Assembly (NCBI RefSeq): GCF_016908295.1 | Contig: NZ_JAFBDO010000007.1 | Location: 98,523 to 162,522, forward strand | Source: Thalassobacillus pellis | Lineage (GTDB): Bacteria; Bacillota; Bacilli; Bacillales; Halobacillaceae | Direction of reading: 5' to 3' | DNA: 64,000 bases | Shown here: positions 17,000 to 29,082 of the stretch, in pieces | Layout of the letters: each line of letters starts with the position of its first letter | Position numbering within the stretch: the stretch's first letter is position 1 | Notes under the pieces: generated by a model | Told to the model about the DNA's origin: nothing | Seen by the model: the letters and a program-made list of their open reading frames with translations, nothing else | Databases searched by the model: none | Program-made: the position numbers and the translations under genes

Positions 17000-18817
17000 T
17001 TGACTAGTAATAACAGACAGCAGCGCGTGCGAAATTTTTCGATCATCGCTCACATTGATCATGGAAAATCAACTCTCGCTGATCGTATTTTAGAAAAGAC
17101 CAAGGCATTGACGCAGCGGGAAATGAAAGAACAGTTCCTTGATGCCATGGATTTGGAAAGAGAACGCGGGATTACAATTAAATTGAATGCCGTTCAATTG
17201 AACTATACACAAGATGAGGAAGATTACATTTTTCATTTGATTGATACGCCGGGGCACGTAGATTTTACATATGAAGTTTCCCGGAGCCTGGCAGCATGTG
17301 AGGGGGCAATATTGGTTGTAGATGCCGCCCAGGGAATTGAGGCTCAGACGTTGGCCAATGTTTACTTGGCATTGGAAAACGAATTGGAGATCATTCCGGT
17401 CATTAACAAAATAGACCTGCCAAGTGCTGACCCGGAACGTGTTAAACAAGAGATTGAGGACGTTATCGGCATTGATGCTTCCAATGCGATTTTGGCATCA
17501 GCCAAGGCGGGCAAAGGTATCGACGAAATCCTTGAACGGATAGTTTCAGATGTGCCTGCCCCTACCGGCGACATTGATGAACCACTTAAAGCCTTGATAT
17601 TTGACTCGCTTTATGATCCGTATCGAGGTGTCATCGCTTATGTTTGTGTGAAGGAAGGCTCCGTAAAAGTTGGAGACAAAATTAAGATGATGGCGACCGG
17701 GAAAGAGTTTGAGGTGAATGAAGTAGGTGTATTCAAGCCGAAACCTTTCCCATTGGATGAGCTGACTGTAGGGGACGTCGGTTACTTAACTGCATCGATT
17801 AAAAACGTCGGTGACAGCCGTGTTGGTGATACAATCACCCTTGCGAAGAAACCGGCTGCAGAACCGCTCCCTGGTTATAAAAAACTTAATCCTATGGTTT
17901 TCTGCGGTATGTACCCTGTAGATGCCAATCGTTACAATGATTTGAGAGAAGCTTTGGAACGTCTGGAATTGAACGATTCCTCCTTGCAATATGAAGCAGA
18001 AACTTCCCAGGCACTTGGCTTCGGATTCCGTACCGGTTTTCTTGGCATGCTCCATATGGAAATCATCCAGGAGCGGATTGAACGTGAATTCGGTATTGAT
18101 CTAATTACTACTGCACCGAGTGTTATTTATCAGGTCGCCATGACAGATGGAACGGAAATCCGAGTGGATAACCCATCAAAAATGCCAGACAACCAGAATC
18201 TTCAGGAAGTAAGGGAGCCATTTGTAAAAGCAACTATCATGGTGCCGAATGATTATGTCGGTCCAGTAATGGAAATCTGCCAGAAGAAAAGAGGCGATTT
18301 CAAGGACATGCAGTACATGGATGAAAATCGTGTCAATGTGGTCTATGAAATTCCGCTTTCCGAAATCGTCTATGATTTCTTCGATGCTTTGAAGTCAAAA
18401 ACAAAAGGGTATGCTTCCTTTGACTATGAATTGATTGGTTATAAGCAATCAAATCTTGTGAAAATGGACATTCTGTTGAATGGGGATACCATTGATGCCT
18501 TGTCTTTCATTGTCCATCGGGACTTTGCTTATGAACGAGGCAAGCAAATCGTCGAAAAGCTGAAAAACCTTATTCCACGCCAGCAGTTTGAAGTACCTGT
18601 CCAGGCGACTATCGGCAACAAAGTAGTTGCCCGCTCAACCATCAAAGCAATGAGGAAAAACGTATTGTCCAAATGTTACGGCGGGGACATTTCGCGTAAA
18701 CGTAAACTCCTCGAGAAACAAAAGGAAGGTAAAAAGCGGATGAAAATGGTAGGATCCGTGGAAGTCCCTCAGGAAGCATTCATGTCTGTATTGGAAATGG
18801 ATGACGATGATAATTGA
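17000..18817 (+). CDS. lepA: Elongation factor 4 (LepA)
   Basis: About 605 residues, a translational GTPase acting on the ribosome under ionic stress and in 30S biogenesis. GTPase motifs: [15 protein letters not shown] (G1), RGITIK (G2), DTPGHVDF (G3), NKIDLPSA (G4), SAKAGKGI (G5). EF-G-like domains II, III and V follow, and the C-terminal domain ends in the basic [18 protein letters not shown]. Two TTG codons compete: 17000 is 10 bases from AGGAG and gives MTSNNRQQ; 16994 gives two more residues with only 4 bases of spacing. I prefer 17000. Confidence 0.96.
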   Translation: MTSNNRQQRVRNFSIIAHIDHGKSTLADRILEKTKALTQREMKEQFLDAMDLERERGITIKLNAVQLNYTQDEEDYIFHLIDTPGHVDFTYEVSRSLAACEGAILVVDAAQGIEAQTLANVYLALENELEIIPVINKIDLPSADPERVKQEIEDVIGIDASNAILASAKAGKGIDEILERIVSDVPAPTGDIDEPLKALIFDSLYDPYRGVIAYVCVKEGSVKVGDKIKMMATGKEFEVNEVGVFKPKPFPLDELTVGDVGYLTASIKNVGDSRVGDTITLAKKPAAEPLPGYKKLNPMVFCGMYPVDANRYNDLREALERLELNDSSLQYEAETSQALGFGFRTGFLGMLHMEIIQERIEREFGIDLITTAPSVIYQVAMTDGTEIRVDNPSKMPDNQNLQEVREPFVKATIMVPNDYVGPVMEICQKKRGDFKDMQYMDENRVNVVYEIPLSEIVYDFFDALKSKTKGYASFDYELIGYKQSNLVKMDILLNGDTIDALSFIVHRDFAYERGKQIVEKLKNLIPRQQFEVPVQATIGNKVVARSTIKAMRKNVLSKCYGGDISRKRKLLEKQKEGKKRMKMVGSVEVPQEAFMSVLEMDDDDN

Positions 18818-18824
18818 TAATGGG

Positions 18825-18853
18825 AAACCGCAGGAATATTTCTTGCGGTTTTC
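18825..18853 (+). terminator. Terminator between lepA and hemW
   Basis: AAACCGCA / TGCGGTTT stem ending in a short T-run, directly after lepA; probably leaky, since hemW follows within 25 bases without a clear promoter. Confidence 0.6.
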
Positions 18854-18874
18854 GTCATGAAAGGCGGAAATAAC

Positions 18875-20014
18875 ATGCAGATTCCATCTGTATATATTCA
18901 TATCCCTTTTTGTCAGCAAATTTGTCATTATTGTGATTTCACCAAGTTTTTCTATAATGACCGGCTGGCTGATGATTATTTGGAAGCACTTAGAGAAGAA
19001 ATACATCACTATATTCCCGGGAACAAAGCAAAGCCTAGAACAATTTTTGTTGGAGGCGGAACTCCGACAGCCCTTAATCATGGTCAGCTGGAAAAGTTGC
19101 TTCAGATCATCAGCCAATATCATGATATTGCAGCGTGTGCGGAATATACTTTTGAAGCAAATCCTGGTGATTTGGATTTAGAAAAAGTTAAATTACTAAA
19201 ATACTACGGGGTAAACCGTATTTCACTGGGAGTTCAGGTGTTCGATGATAACATGCTTGAAAAAATCGGCCGTCTGCATCGGGTGAAGGATGTCTATACT
19301 AATATTGACCGGTTGATTGGAGAGGGACTGACCAATATCAGTATAGATTTAATTTATGCTCTCCCTGGACAAACACTGACTCAATTTGAAAACACTGTGG
19401 ACGAAGCACTGGCGTTTGACCTGCCCCATTATTCCTCTTATTCGTTGCAAATTGAAAAGAAAACTGTTTTTTATCAGCGGTATAAGCAGGGAAAACTTGC
19501 CAAACCTCCTGAAGAAACGGAAGCGAGGATGTACGAATTGCTTCAGGATAAAATGGAAGGAGCTGGGCTGAAGCAATACGAAATCAGTAATTTTGCCAAG
19601 CCCGGCTTTGAAAGCCAGCACAACCTGACATATTGGAATAATGATTATTATTATGGGTTTGGTGCAGGAGCCCACGGTTACCTGCCTGGCAGGCGGATTA
19701 TCAATCTCCGTCCTCTTCCAGCTTATTTGAAGCAGGCGAATCAAGACGGATATCCTGTACTGCATGAAGAAGTGGTTGGACGTAAAGAGCAAATGGAAGA
19801 AGAAATGTTTCTGGGTTTAAGAAAAGCAGAGGGCGTATCGATCGACCGTTTTAAGGAAAAATTCGGGGATCCATTAGAATCGGTGTTTTCACAAGCTATC
19901 CCTCATTTGAAGGAACGTGCACTGATTGAAGAAAGAAATAGACACATCTTACTTACAGACAAAGGCAGGATGCTCGGCAATGAGGTGTTTCAGGAATTCT
20001 TGCTTGAAACATGA
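18875..20014 (+). CDS. hemW: Radical SAM heme chaperone HemW
   Basis: 379 residues. The [4Fe-4S] motif CxxxCxxC is C13-C17-C20 in PFCQQICHYCDF, followed by FVGGGTPTAL and the HemW-type C-terminal region (NLTYWNNDYYYGFGAGAHG). It lacks the N-terminal extension of HemN coproporphyrinogen dehydrogenase, so heme trafficking is the better call than oxidative decarboxylation, although B. subtilis annotation long used hemN. Start ATG 18875, after AAAGGCGG; the upstream in-frame ATG overlaps that site. Confidence 0.92.
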   Translation: MQIPSVYIHIPFCQQICHYCDFTKFFYNDRLADDYLEALREEIHHYIPGNKAKPRTIFVGGGTPTALNHGQLEKLLQIISQYHDIAACAEYTFEANPGDLDLEKVKLLKYYGVNRISLGVQVFDDNMLEKIGRLHRVKDVYTNIDRLIGEGLTNISIDLIYALPGQTLTQFENTVDEALAFDLPHYSSYSLQIEKKTVFYQRYKQGKLAKPPEETEARMYELLQDKMEGAGLKQYEISNFAKPGFESQHNLTYWNNDYYYGFGAGAHGYLPGRRIINLRPLPAYLKQANQDGYPVLHEEVVGRKEQMEEEMFLGLRKAEGVSIDRFKEKFGDPLESVFSQAIPHLKERALIEERNRHILLTDKGRMLGNEVFQEFLLET

Positions 20015-20039
20015 GGTGAAAAAAATAAATTCAAACTCG

Positions 20040-20068
20040 TTGACAATCAAAATCGCTTTTGATAATTT
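20040..20068 (+). promoter_or_regulatory. Sigma-A promoter of the hrcA-dnaK operon
   Basis: TTGACA at 20040-20045, then a 17-base spacer to TAATTT at 20063-20068; the GATAAT starting at 20061 is an alternative -10. The CIRCE operator follows 10 bases later, at the expected transcript start. Confidence 0.7.
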
Positions 20069-20078
20069 ATTATTAGAT

Positions 20079-20105
20079 TTAGCACTCGTTAGAAGAGAGT
20101 GCTAA
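20079..20105. promoter_or_regulatory. CIRCE operator (HrcA binding site)
   Basis: TTAGCACTC-N9-GAGTGCTAA, a perfect consensus inverted repeat. HrcA, encoded 15 bases downstream, represses the operon through it; GroEL controls HrcA activity in the known Bacillus system. Confidence 0.98.
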
Positions 20106-20119
20106 CAGAGGTGATCATC

Positions 20120-21148
20120 ATGTTGACTGAGCGACAATTGTTAGTACTTCAAGTGATTGTTGATGAATTCATCCATACAGCACAACCAGTGGGTTCACGT
20201 TCTATTTCAAAGAAGGATGAAGTCACATTCAGTTCAGCTACAATACGAAATGAAATGGCGGATCTGGAAGAAATGGGTCTGATTGAGAAGACGCACTCCT
20301 CATCAGGAAGGGTGCCTTCTGAAAAAGGATACCGGTTCTATGTAGACCATCTGCTGTCGCCATTCAGGCTTTCTAAACAGGAAGTCAGATCTATTCAGGA
20401 TGCTTTTCGTGATCAGATGCTGGAATTTGAGCGTGTCGTCCAGAAGTCAGCGGGGATCCTTTCAGAATTGACGAATTATACGTCCATCATTCTCGGTCCC
20501 GAAGTGTTCGACACGAAGCTGAAACAGCTGCAGATCGTCCCATTGACTTCGCAGACTGCTGTCGCGATTCTTGTGACAAACACGGGACATGTTGAACATC
20601 GTGCTTTTAATATCCCGGTTGAAATTGAAGCGGTGGACCTTGAGAAAATGGTGAATATCCTGAACGAACGCCTAAGTGGTGTTCCGTTAATCAAACTGCA
20701 TGAGAATATTTTCCGAGAAGTCGGCGATTTGTTGAAAACACATACGCAGAACTACGAAAAAGCATTCAAGTACCTGCAGGCAGCATTGGTTGATGAGCAG
20801 CCTGCGAAACTTTATGTCGGAGGTAAGACCAACATTCTCATACAGCCAGAGTTTAAGGATCTTGAAAAAGTCCGTTCTCTATATTCCATGATGGAAAAGG
20901 AGAATGAAATCGCTCATCTTCTGAGAAGCACACATCCAGGGTTAAAGGTGCGCATCGGACATGAAAACGAAGTAGATGCCATGCAGGATTGCAGTCTGAT
21001 TACAGCAAGCTATGTACTGGGCGATGATCAGGTTGGAACGATCGCTTTACTTGGCCCGACCCGAATGGAATATAATCGAGTCATTCAACTGATGCATGTC
21101 CTGTCCGGGCAAATGACAGAGACGTTCAAATCATGGTACCAGAAATAG
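20120..21148 (+). CDS. hrcA: Heat-inducible transcription repressor HrcA
   Basis: 342 residues. N-terminal winged helix (about 1-75: QLLVLQVIVDEFI, PVGSRSISKK, SSATIRNEMADLEEMGLIEK), a GAF-like central part and dimerisation region. Start is ATG 20120 after AGAGGTGA; the in-frame GTG upstream lies inside the CIRCE element and cannot be the real start. First gene of the class I heat-shock operon, autoregulated through CIRCE. Confidence 0.96.
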   Translation: MLTERQLLVLQVIVDEFIHTAQPVGSRSISKKDEVTFSSATIRNEMADLEEMGLIEKTHSSSGRVPSEKGYRFYVDHLLSPFRLSKQEVRSIQDAFRDQMLEFERVVQKSAGILSELTNYTSIILGPEVFDTKLKQLQIVPLTSQTAVAILVTNTGHVEHRAFNIPVEIEAVDLEKMVNILNERLSGVPLIKLHENIFREVGDLLKTHTQNYEKAFKYLQAALVDEQPAKLYVGGKTNILIQPEFKDLEKVRSLYSMMEKENEIAHLLRSTHPGLKVRIGHENEVDAMQDCSLITASYVLGDDQVGTIALLGPTRMEYNRVIQLMHVLSGQMTETFKSWYQK

Positions 21149-21279
21149 TGAATAATTCAGGATAGAAGGATAATGGTGGGGTTTTCACTCCCATCGCTTC
21201 TTTTTGTCCTTTTACTTTTGTACGGCCGTTAAAAGTGTTATAGTCGATAACGGTGAACAGAATATAAGGGGGTGTCCAC

Positions 21280-21852
21280 ATGGCAAAGGACAACAAGCAC
21301 GAACAGGAAGTAATCTTGGAAACAGAAGATAACGAACAGGAAGAAACCAGCCGGGAAGAGGAATTGGAACAGGAAGTCATCGAGGAAGAACAAGAAGGTT
21401 CGGATAGTGAACTCGAGAAGCTGAAACAGGAGAAGGATGAACTCCAGAACCGTCTGCTTCGTCTGCAGGCTGATTATGATAATTTCCGAAGACGTTCTTT
21501 GAAAGAACGGGAATCTGATCGGAAGTATAAATCCCAGGAGCTGGTCACAGAACTGGTACCCGTTCTTGACAATTTCGAACGAGCATTGAAGGTCGAAGTT
21601 TCTGGCGATTCTGCAAAGGGGTTCGTTGATGGTATGAAAATGGTCTACCAGCAGTTCAAAACTGCCCTGGAGAAAGAAGGAGTCGAAGAGATTCCTGCTG
21701 AAGGAGAAGAATTCGACCCTCACCTCCATCAGGCAGTAATGCAAGTCAGTGACCAGAGCTATGAATCCAATGTTGTTATCGAAGAGATGCAAAAAGGCTA
21801 TCGCCTGAAAGATAGGGTAATCCGCCCTGCAATGGTTAAAGTGAACGAATAA
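21280..21852 (+). CDS. grpE: Nucleotide exchange factor GrpE
   Basis: 190 residues. A very acidic N-terminal tail (about 1-45) and long coiled coil ([20 protein letters not shown]), then the beta domain with [28 protein letters not shown] and [16 protein letters not shown]. It releases ADP from DnaK. Start ATG 21280 with AAGGGGGTG upstream. Confidence 0.97.
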   Translation: MAKDNKHEQEVILETEDNEQEETSREEELEQEVIEEEQEGSDSELEKLKQEKDELQNRLLRLQADYDNFRRRSLKERESDRKYKSQELVTELVPVLDNFERALKVEVSGDSAKGFVDGMKMVYQQFKTALEKEGVEEIPAEGEEFDPHLHQAVMQVSDQSYESNVVIEEMQKGYRLKDRVIRPAMVKVNE

Positions 21853-21856
21853 AGGT

Positions 21857-21884
21857 TTATAAGTGGGTGCTCACCACTTGATAA
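21857..21884 (+). other. Stem-loop between grpE and dnaK
   Basis: TTAT-AAGTGG / CCACTT-G-ATAA with a 7-base loop and no T-run. Not a terminator; more likely an mRNA processing or stabilising hairpin ahead of the most abundantly made protein of the operon. Confidence 0.45.
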
Positions 21885-21920
21885 AATAAAAACATTTCAA
21901 TCATTGATTGTAAATGATGA

Positions 21921-23789
<1,869 letters not shown>

Positions 23790-23798
23790 GCTGGTGTC

Positions 23799-23837
23799 AA
23801 AAGTCAAAGTCAGGAAACCCTTGGCTTTGGCTTTTTT
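23799..23837 (+). terminator. Intrinsic terminator after dnaK
   Basis: AAAGTCAAAGTC pairs with GGCTTTGGCTTT using a few G-U pairs, then six T. It probably lowers dnaJ expression relative to dnaK; dnaJ follows 94 bases later. Confidence 0.75.
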
Positions 23838-23930
23838 CACGTAAGCTATTAAGAAAAAGCGATTTGTAACATTGCTTGAATCAATGTTATTATTAACTTT
23901 ATGCAATAGTGCCGGGAGAGTGATCGTCAA

Positions 23931-25058
23931 GTGAGTAAGCGAGACTATTATGATGTACTTGGTGTTGGAAAAGACGCATCCAAGGAAGAAATTAAGAAGA
24001 AATATCGTAAACTTGCCCGCCAGTATCATCCTGACGTAAGTGATGAAGCTGACGCGGCAGATAAATTCAAGGAAGTAAAAGAAGCTTATGAGGTTTTGAG
24101 TGACCAGCAAAAACGCGCTCAATATGATCAGTTTGGTCATGCAGGTGCTCAAGGGCAAGGCTTTGGCGGTTTTGGTGGTGGAGCTGAAGACTTCGGCGGA
24201 TTTGGGGATATCTTTGATATGTTCTTTGGCGGAGGCGGAAGACGTAGAGATCCGAATGCCCCCCGCAAAGGTGCCGATCTTCAGTATACGATGAATTTGT
24301 CCTTTGAAGATGCCATTTTCGGAAAAGATACAGATATTCAGATTCCTAAAGAAGAAGAATGCGAGACGTGTGATGGGTCTGGCGCAAAACCAGGCACCTC
24401 TCCGGAAACATGTCCTCATTGCCAGGGAAGCGGTCAGTTGAACCAGGAACAAAACACACCATTCGGCCGCGTAGTCAACCGTCGTGTATGTCACCACTGC
24501 CAAGGCAGCGGTCAGATAGTTAAAGACAAATGTAATTCTTGTGGCGGCTCAGGAAGAGTGACAAAGCGGAAGAAGATCCATGTAAATATTCCGGCTGGTA
24601 TAGATGATGGTATGCAAATCCGGATAGCTGGTCAGGGCGAAGCTGGTGTAAATGGCGGTCCTGCGGGAGATTTATTTGTCGTTGTGCGGGTACAGCCGCA
24701 TGAATTTTATGACCGAGAAGGCGACCATATTTTCTGTGAAATGCCAGTCACGTTTGCACAGGCAGCACTTGGAGATGAACTGGAAGTACCAACGGTTCAT
24801 GGTAAGGTGAAACTTAAAGTCCCTGCAGGAACACAAACAGGGAAAACTTTCCGCCTAAAAGGTAAGGGTGCTCCTAACGTCAGAGGGCATGCTCACGGAG
24901 ACCAGCATGTTAAAATTCGCGTGGTCACACCGCAGAAACTTACAGACCGACAAAAAGAATTAATTCGTGAGTTTAGTGAAATAAGCGGCAACGAATCGAT
25001 CGATGAACAGCATGGTAACTTCTTTCAGAAAATGAAGCGTGCTTTCAAAGGGGAATAA
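23931..25058 (+). CDS. dnaJ: Co-chaperone DnaJ (Hsp40)
   Basis: 375 residues of the full-length class I type. J domain (1-~70) with the HPD tripeptide in QYHPDVSD; Gly/Phe-rich linker (about 75-110); four zinc-finger repeats [33 protein letters not shown]-terminal substrate-binding domains. Stimulates DnaK ATPase. Start is GTG 23931 with GGGAGAG upstream. Confidence 0.97.
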   Translation: MSKRDYYDVLGVGKDASKEEIKKKYRKLARQYHPDVSDEADAADKFKEVKEAYEVLSDQQKRAQYDQFGHAGAQGQGFGGFGGGAEDFGGFGDIFDMFFGGGGRRRDPNAPRKGADLQYTMNLSFEDAIFGKDTDIQIPKEEECETCDGSGAKPGTSPETCPHCQGSGQLNQEQNTPFGRVVNRRVCHHCQGSGQIVKDKCNSCGGSGRVTKRKKIHVNIPAGIDDGMQIRIAGQGEAGVNGGPAGDLFVVVRVQPHEFYDREGDHIFCEMPVTFAQAALGDELEVPTVHGKVKLKVPAGTQTGKTFRLKGKGAPNVRGHAHGDQHVKIRVVTPQKLTDRQKELIREFSEISGNESIDEQHGNFFQKMKRAFKGE

Positions 25059-25065
25059 CCTCGTG

Positions 25066-25088
25066 ACCACTGGACCATGTCCAGTGGT
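25066..25088 (+). other. Perfect inverted repeat after dnaJ
   Basis: ACCACTGGAC-CAT-GTCCAGTGGT, a 10-bp perfect stem with 3-base loop, 7 bases after the dnaJ stop. There is no T-run, so it is not a standard terminator; it may protect the 3' end or mark a processing site before prmA. Confidence 0.6.
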
Positions 25089-25140
25089 ACATAGTATTGG
25101 CGTACACGGAGTCTGTTAAAAATAAATGGAGTTGATCGGT

Positions 25141-26082
25141 GTGAAGTGGTCAGAAATTTGTATCCATACTACGAATGAAGCGGTGGAACCTATTTCAAAT
25201 ATTCTGCATGAATCTGGAGCCAGTGGAGTCGTCATTGAAGATCCACAGGATATGCTGAAGGAAAGAGATTCTTTTTTTGGCGAGGTTTATGAACTTAATC
25301 CAGACGATTATCCAAAAGAAGGTGTTTATGTTAAGGCGTACCTTCCTGTTAACAGTTTTTTATCCGAAACGATCGAAGGGATCAAGCAATCGATTACTAA
25401 CCTTGTGACGTATGATATTAATATTGGTACAAACAAGGTGACCATTAGTGAAGTAAATGAAGAAGACTGGTCGACTGCATGGAAAAAATATTACAAGCCG
25501 GTGAAGATTTCTGAAAAAGTTACGATTATACCGACATGGGAAGAGTATGAGCCAGTAAAATCTGATGAAGTCATCATTGAATTGGATCCTGGAATGGCAT
25601 TTGGAACGGGAACGCATCCGACTACTATACTAAGCATTCAGGCAATTGAACGTCACATTCACAAAGACGATTTTGTCATTGATGTCGGTTCAGGTTCTGG
25701 TGTGCTGAGTGTAGCTTCAATACTTCTAGGGGCAAAGAAAGTATACGCTTATGATTTAGATGATATTGCGGTTAAGAGCACAGAAATAAATGCAGGGCTT
25801 AACCGGGTAGAGAATAAAGTAATCTCCAGACAGAATGATTTGCTTGACGGTGTTGCAGATCTAGAAGCGGATATGATCGTTTCAAACATACTTGCAGAAA
25901 TCATTGTCCGTTTTACGGATGACGCGTATCGTTTATTGAAAAAAGGCGGGCTGTTCATTACCTCTGGAATTATCCAGGGTAAGAAGAACGAAGTAAAACA
26001 ACGACTGGAAGAATCGGGTTTTACTATCGTAGAAGTGAACCAAATGGAAGACTGGGTGTCGATTATCGCTGAGAAATCGTAA
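25141..26082 (+). CDS. prmA: Ribosomal protein L11 methyltransferase PrmA
   Basis: 313 residues. N-terminal L11-recognition domain ([20 protein letters not shown]) and C-terminal class I methyltransferase domain with [16 protein letters not shown] (motif I) and [11 protein letters not shown] (the NPPF-like motif is NIL here, as in the family). Trimethylates residues of L11. Start GTG 25141 is chosen because the homologous protein begins MKWSE and GGAG lies nine bases upstream. Confidence 0.94.
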   Translation: MKWSEICIHTTNEAVEPISNILHESGASGVVIEDPQDMLKERDSFFGEVYELNPDDYPKEGVYVKAYLPVNSFLSETIEGIKQSITNLVTYDINIGTNKVTISEVNEEDWSTAWKKYYKPVKISEKVTIIPTWEEYEPVKSDEVIIELDPGMAFGTGTHPTTILSIQAIERHIHKDDFVIDVGSGSGVLSVASILLGAKKVYAYDLDDIAVKSTEINAGLNRVENKVISRQNDLLDGVADLEADMIVSNILAEIIVRFTDDAYRLLKKGGLFITSGIIQGKKNEVKQRLEESGFTIVEVNQMEDWVSIIAEKS

Positions 26083-26100
26083 CTAAAGCAGGTGCATGTG

Positions 26101-26853
26101 ATGCAACGTTATTTTGTAGACAAAGCTGATTGGCAGGGAGATAAGGTTACCATCCGAGGGGATGATGTCCATCATATTTCACGGGTAATGCGTATGGATG
26201 CAGGAGATGAAATAATCTGTACGCAATCAGGCGGGAAGGCAGCTGTCTGCAAAATAGCTGAATTGACTGCTGATGCTGTGATATGTAAGGTTGATTCCTT
26301 GATGGAAGAAAGTACTGAGCTCCCTGTAACGGTAACGATTGTCCAGGCTCTTGGCAAGGGAGATAAGCTTGAGACTGTTATACAAAAAGGTACTGAGCTT
26401 GGAGCAGATCAATTCATTCCCTACCAGGCGGACAGGTCCGTTGTAAAATGGGACAGGAAAAAAGCAGAAAAGAAAGCTCCGCGCATGCAAAAAATTGCCA
26501 AGGAAGCGAGTGAGCAGTCTCATCGCTTGAAAGTACCATCCGTATCAGGACTTCACTCCATCAATGAGATTTTAGCACTGAGCGACAACTATGATGTGAA
26601 AATTTTTGCTTACGAGGATGAAGCAAAACAGGAGGATTATCACTCTTTATCGAGTGTAATGGCAAGTATGTCTCCCGGTATGAGAATGATAGCAGTGATT
26701 GGTCCAGAAGGTGGATTTTCAGAAAAAGAAGTTCGCAAGTTCTATGAAGCCGGTTTCCAGTCAGTTCGGCTGGGACCGAGAATTTTAAGGATGGAAACAG
26801 CGCCTCTTTATTTATTGGCAAGTATTTCGTACCATTTTGAAGAATTGAGGTGA
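26101..26853 (+). CDS. rsmE: 16S rRNA m3U1498 methyltransferase RsmE
   Basis: 250 residues. N-terminal PUA-like domain (MQRYFVDKADWQ) and C-terminal trefoil-knot SPOUT domain with QALGKGDKLETVIQKGTELG, AVIGPEGGFSEKEV and LGPRILRMETAP, the SAM-binding knot. Start ATG 26101 follows AGGTG; the in-frame GTG upstream overlaps the ribosome site. Confidence 0.95.
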   Translation: MQRYFVDKADWQGDKVTIRGDDVHHISRVMRMDAGDEIICTQSGGKAAVCKIAELTADAVICKVDSLMEESTELPVTVTIVQALGKGDKLETVIQKGTELGADQFIPYQADRSVVKWDRKKAEKKAPRMQKIAKEASEQSHRLKVPSVSGLHSINEILALSDNYDVKIFAYEDEAKQEDYHSLSSVMASMSPGMRMIAVIGPEGGFSEKEVRKFYEAGFQSVRLGPRILRMETAPLYLLASISYHFEELR

Positions 26854-26858
26854 GGTAA

Positions 26859-28208
26859 ATGCCTACCGTGGCATTTCACACATTAGGTTGTAAAGTTAAT
26901 CATTATGAAACAGAAGCTGTTTGGCAGCTTTTCAAGGACCAAGGATATGAACGGGTGGATTTCAATCGTGAATCAGATGTTTACGTCATCAATACATGTA
27001 CGGTAACCAACACAGGAGATAAGAAAAGCCGACAGGTCATCCGTCGTGCCATCAGGAAGAACCCTGACGGCGTCATATGCGTCACTGGCTGCTATGCCCA
27101 GACCTCCCCTGGGGAGATCATGGATATACCAGGCGTAGATATCGTAGTCGGAACTCAGAACCGAGTGAAAATGCTTGATTATATTGAACAATATAAAAAA
27201 GAACGTCAGCCGATCAATGGTGTTACAAATATCATGAAAAACAGGGTGTATGAGGAACTGGATGTTCCGTACTTCACTGATCGGACACGCGCATCACTTA
27301 AAATACAGGAGGGCTGCAATAATTTCTGCACTTTCTGCATTATACCTTGGGCCCGCGGCCTGATGCGTTCTCGTAAGCCGGAGGATGTCATCAGCCAGGC
27401 GCAGCAGCTCGTCGATGCAGGGTATAAAGAAATTGTTTTAACCGGAATCCATACCGGTGGATATGGAGAGGATATGAAAGATTATAACCTCGCCATGCTA
27501 CTGCGGGAATTGGATGAAAAAGTTGTAGGCTTGAAAAGGATTCGAATTTCGTCCATTGAAGCAAGTCAGATTACAGATGAGGTCATCCAGGTTCTGAACG
27601 ATTCAGATAAAATTGTCCGTCACCTTCATATTCCACTGCAGTCCGGTTCTGATACTGTATTGAAACGGATGAGACGGAAATATACGATGGAATTTTATAA
27701 AGAAAGAGTGGAACGGATCAAGGAAGCACTTCCTGATCTGGCTATCACCTCTGATATCATCGTGGGATTCCCAGGGGAAACGGAAGAAGAATTTATGGAA
27801 ACTTATGAAGCTGTAAAAGAAATCGGCTATTCAGAGCTTCACGTGTTCCCGTTTTCAAAACGAACGGGAACACCTGCCGCCCGTATGAAAGAACAAGTCG
27901 ATGATGAAGTCAAGCATGAACGTGTCCATCGGCTGATCGAGTTATCTGACCAGCAGGCAAAGACATATGCTTCTCGCTTTGAGAACGAAGTACTTGAGGT
28001 TATTCCGGAAGAAGAAGATAAGGATGGCCAAGAAGGTGTTTTCGTCGGTTATACAGATAATTATTTGAAGGTTAAATTCCGTGGCAGTGAGGATATGATT
28101 GGACAAATCGTCAAAGTGAAAATTACAAAAGCAGGTTATCCATATAATGAAGGCCAATTTGTCCGGATTATGGACAATCCTGATTTAAATGGAGCGACAG
28201 CAATATAA
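26859..28208 (+). CDS. mtaB: tRNA t6A37 methylthiotransferase MtaB
   Basis: 449 residues, radical-SAM methylthiotransferase that makes ms2t6A at position 37 of ANN-decoding tRNAs. N-terminal UPF0004 domain with cysteines in TLGCKVNHYE, NTCTVTNTGD and VTGCYAQ (second cluster), the radical SAM motif CNNFCTFCIIPWARG, and a C-terminal TRAM domain (about 380-440). B. subtilis name YqeV. It starts five bases after rsmE. Confidence 0.95.
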   Translation: MPTVAFHTLGCKVNHYETEAVWQLFKDQGYERVDFNRESDVYVINTCTVTNTGDKKSRQVIRRAIRKNPDGVICVTGCYAQTSPGEIMDIPGVDIVVGTQNRVKMLDYIEQYKKERQPINGVTNIMKNRVYEELDVPYFTDRTRASLKIQEGCNNFCTFCIIPWARGLMRSRKPEDVISQAQQLVDAGYKEIVLTGIHTGGYGEDMKDYNLAMLLRELDEKVVGLKRIRISSIEASQITDEVIQVLNDSDKIVRHLHIPLQSGSDTVLKRMRRKYTMEFYKERVERIKEALPDLAITSDIIVGFPGETEEEFMETYEAVKEIGYSELHVFPFSKRTGTPAARMKEQVDDEVKHERVHRLIELSDQQAKTYASRFENEVLEVIPEEEDKDGQEGVFVGYTDNYLKVKFRGSEDMIGQIVKVKITKAGYPYNEGQFVRIMDNPDLNGATAI

Positions 28209-28219
28209 GTTCATGGAAT

Positions 28220-28262
28220 AGGATCTGACATTTATGCAAGTTTTGCAGGGTCAGATCCTTTA
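28220..28262 (+). terminator. Terminator after mtaB
   Basis: AGGATCTGAC / GTCAGATCCT stem with a 21-base loop and a short T-run; ends the long operon that began at lepA or hrcA. Confidence 0.75.
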
Positions 28263-28365
28263 TTTATGGATGATGTATTGTTTGCAAGCTGGAAATAGAA
28301 GCGCCTTCATGCTATGATGAAGGAGATGTACGGACAACGTAATGTTATCAGAAAGGAAGAGCACT

Positions 28366-29037
28366 ATGGAAAAAAATCTTGCTGAATGGATAGATCATAC
28401 CCAGTTAAAACCTGATACAAAACAGAAAAAAATCGATGAGGTTTGCAGTGAAGCACGAGAATACAAGTTTGCTTCTGTCTGCGTAAATCCATACTGGGTA
28501 GAGCATTGTTATAAACAGTTAAAAGACACAGATGTTAAAGTTTGCACCGTAGTAGGGTTTCCGCTTGGAGCTACTACCACGGAAGTGAAAGCGTTCGAAA
28601 CAAAGCAGGCTATTGAAAATGGCGCTACAGAAATTGATATGGTCATTAACGTAGGTGCTCTAAAATCCGGTGATCATGATTCAGTACAAAAAGATATCGA
28701 AGCAGTAGTCAGGGAAGCGGAAGGAAAAGCATTGGTGAAAGTAATTATCGAAACTTCTCTGTTGAGCGATGATGAGAAAGTCACAGCTTGTAAGCTGTCC
28801 GTCGATGCCGGAGCAGATTATGTAAAAACATCTACAGGTTTCTCCGGTGGAGGGGCAACAGTAGAAGATATCCGTCTGATGCGTAAAACGGTCGGTCCGG
28901 AGTTAGGTGTCAAGGCCTCCGGTGGCGTCAGAGATTATGAGTCGACAAAAGCGATGATTGATGCAGGCGCCACACGTATCGGAGCAAGTTCAGGCATCGA
29001 AATCATCAAAGGCGAGAAAGGTACATCTGATTATTAA
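28366..29037 (+). CDS. deoC: Deoxyribose-phosphate aldolase
   Basis: 223 residues, class I aldolase cleaving 2-deoxyribose-5-phosphate to glyceraldehyde-3-phosphate and acetaldehyde. The Schiff-base lysine is in YVKTSTGF; the second lysine is in VKASGGVRD; also KVIIETSLL. Start ATG 28366 follows GAAAGGAAGAG. In B. subtilis this gene (dra) is grouped with nucleoside-use genes elsewhere; here it stands alone between mtaB and the Na/Pi cotransporter with its own terminator, so it seems to have been moved or inserted into this region. Confidence 0.95.
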   Translation: MEKNLAEWIDHTQLKPDTKQKKIDEVCSEAREYKFASVCVNPYWVEHCYKQLKDTDVKVCTVVGFPLGATTTEVKAFETKQAIENGATEIDMVINVGALKSGDHDSVQKDIEAVVREAEGKALVKVIIETSLLSDDEKVTACKLSVDAGADYVKTSTGFSGGGATVEDIRLMRKTVGPELGVKASGGVRDYESTKAMIDAGATRIGASSGIEIIKGEKGTSDY

Positions 29038-29046
29038 TGCCCAGCG

Positions 29047-29082
29047 GGCCTGTTCTAATTTATTAGAAACAGGCCTTTTTTT
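29047..29082 (+). terminator. Terminator of deoC
   Basis: GGCCTGT-T-CTAAT / ATTAG-AA-ACAGGCC stem followed by seven T. Repeat copy 2 begins at the next base. Confidence 0.9.

Noticed and set aside
28589..28602. cre-like sequence (TGAAAGCGTTCGAA) in deoC
   Set aside because: Only a partial match to the CcpA site, inside coding sequence, with no second support.
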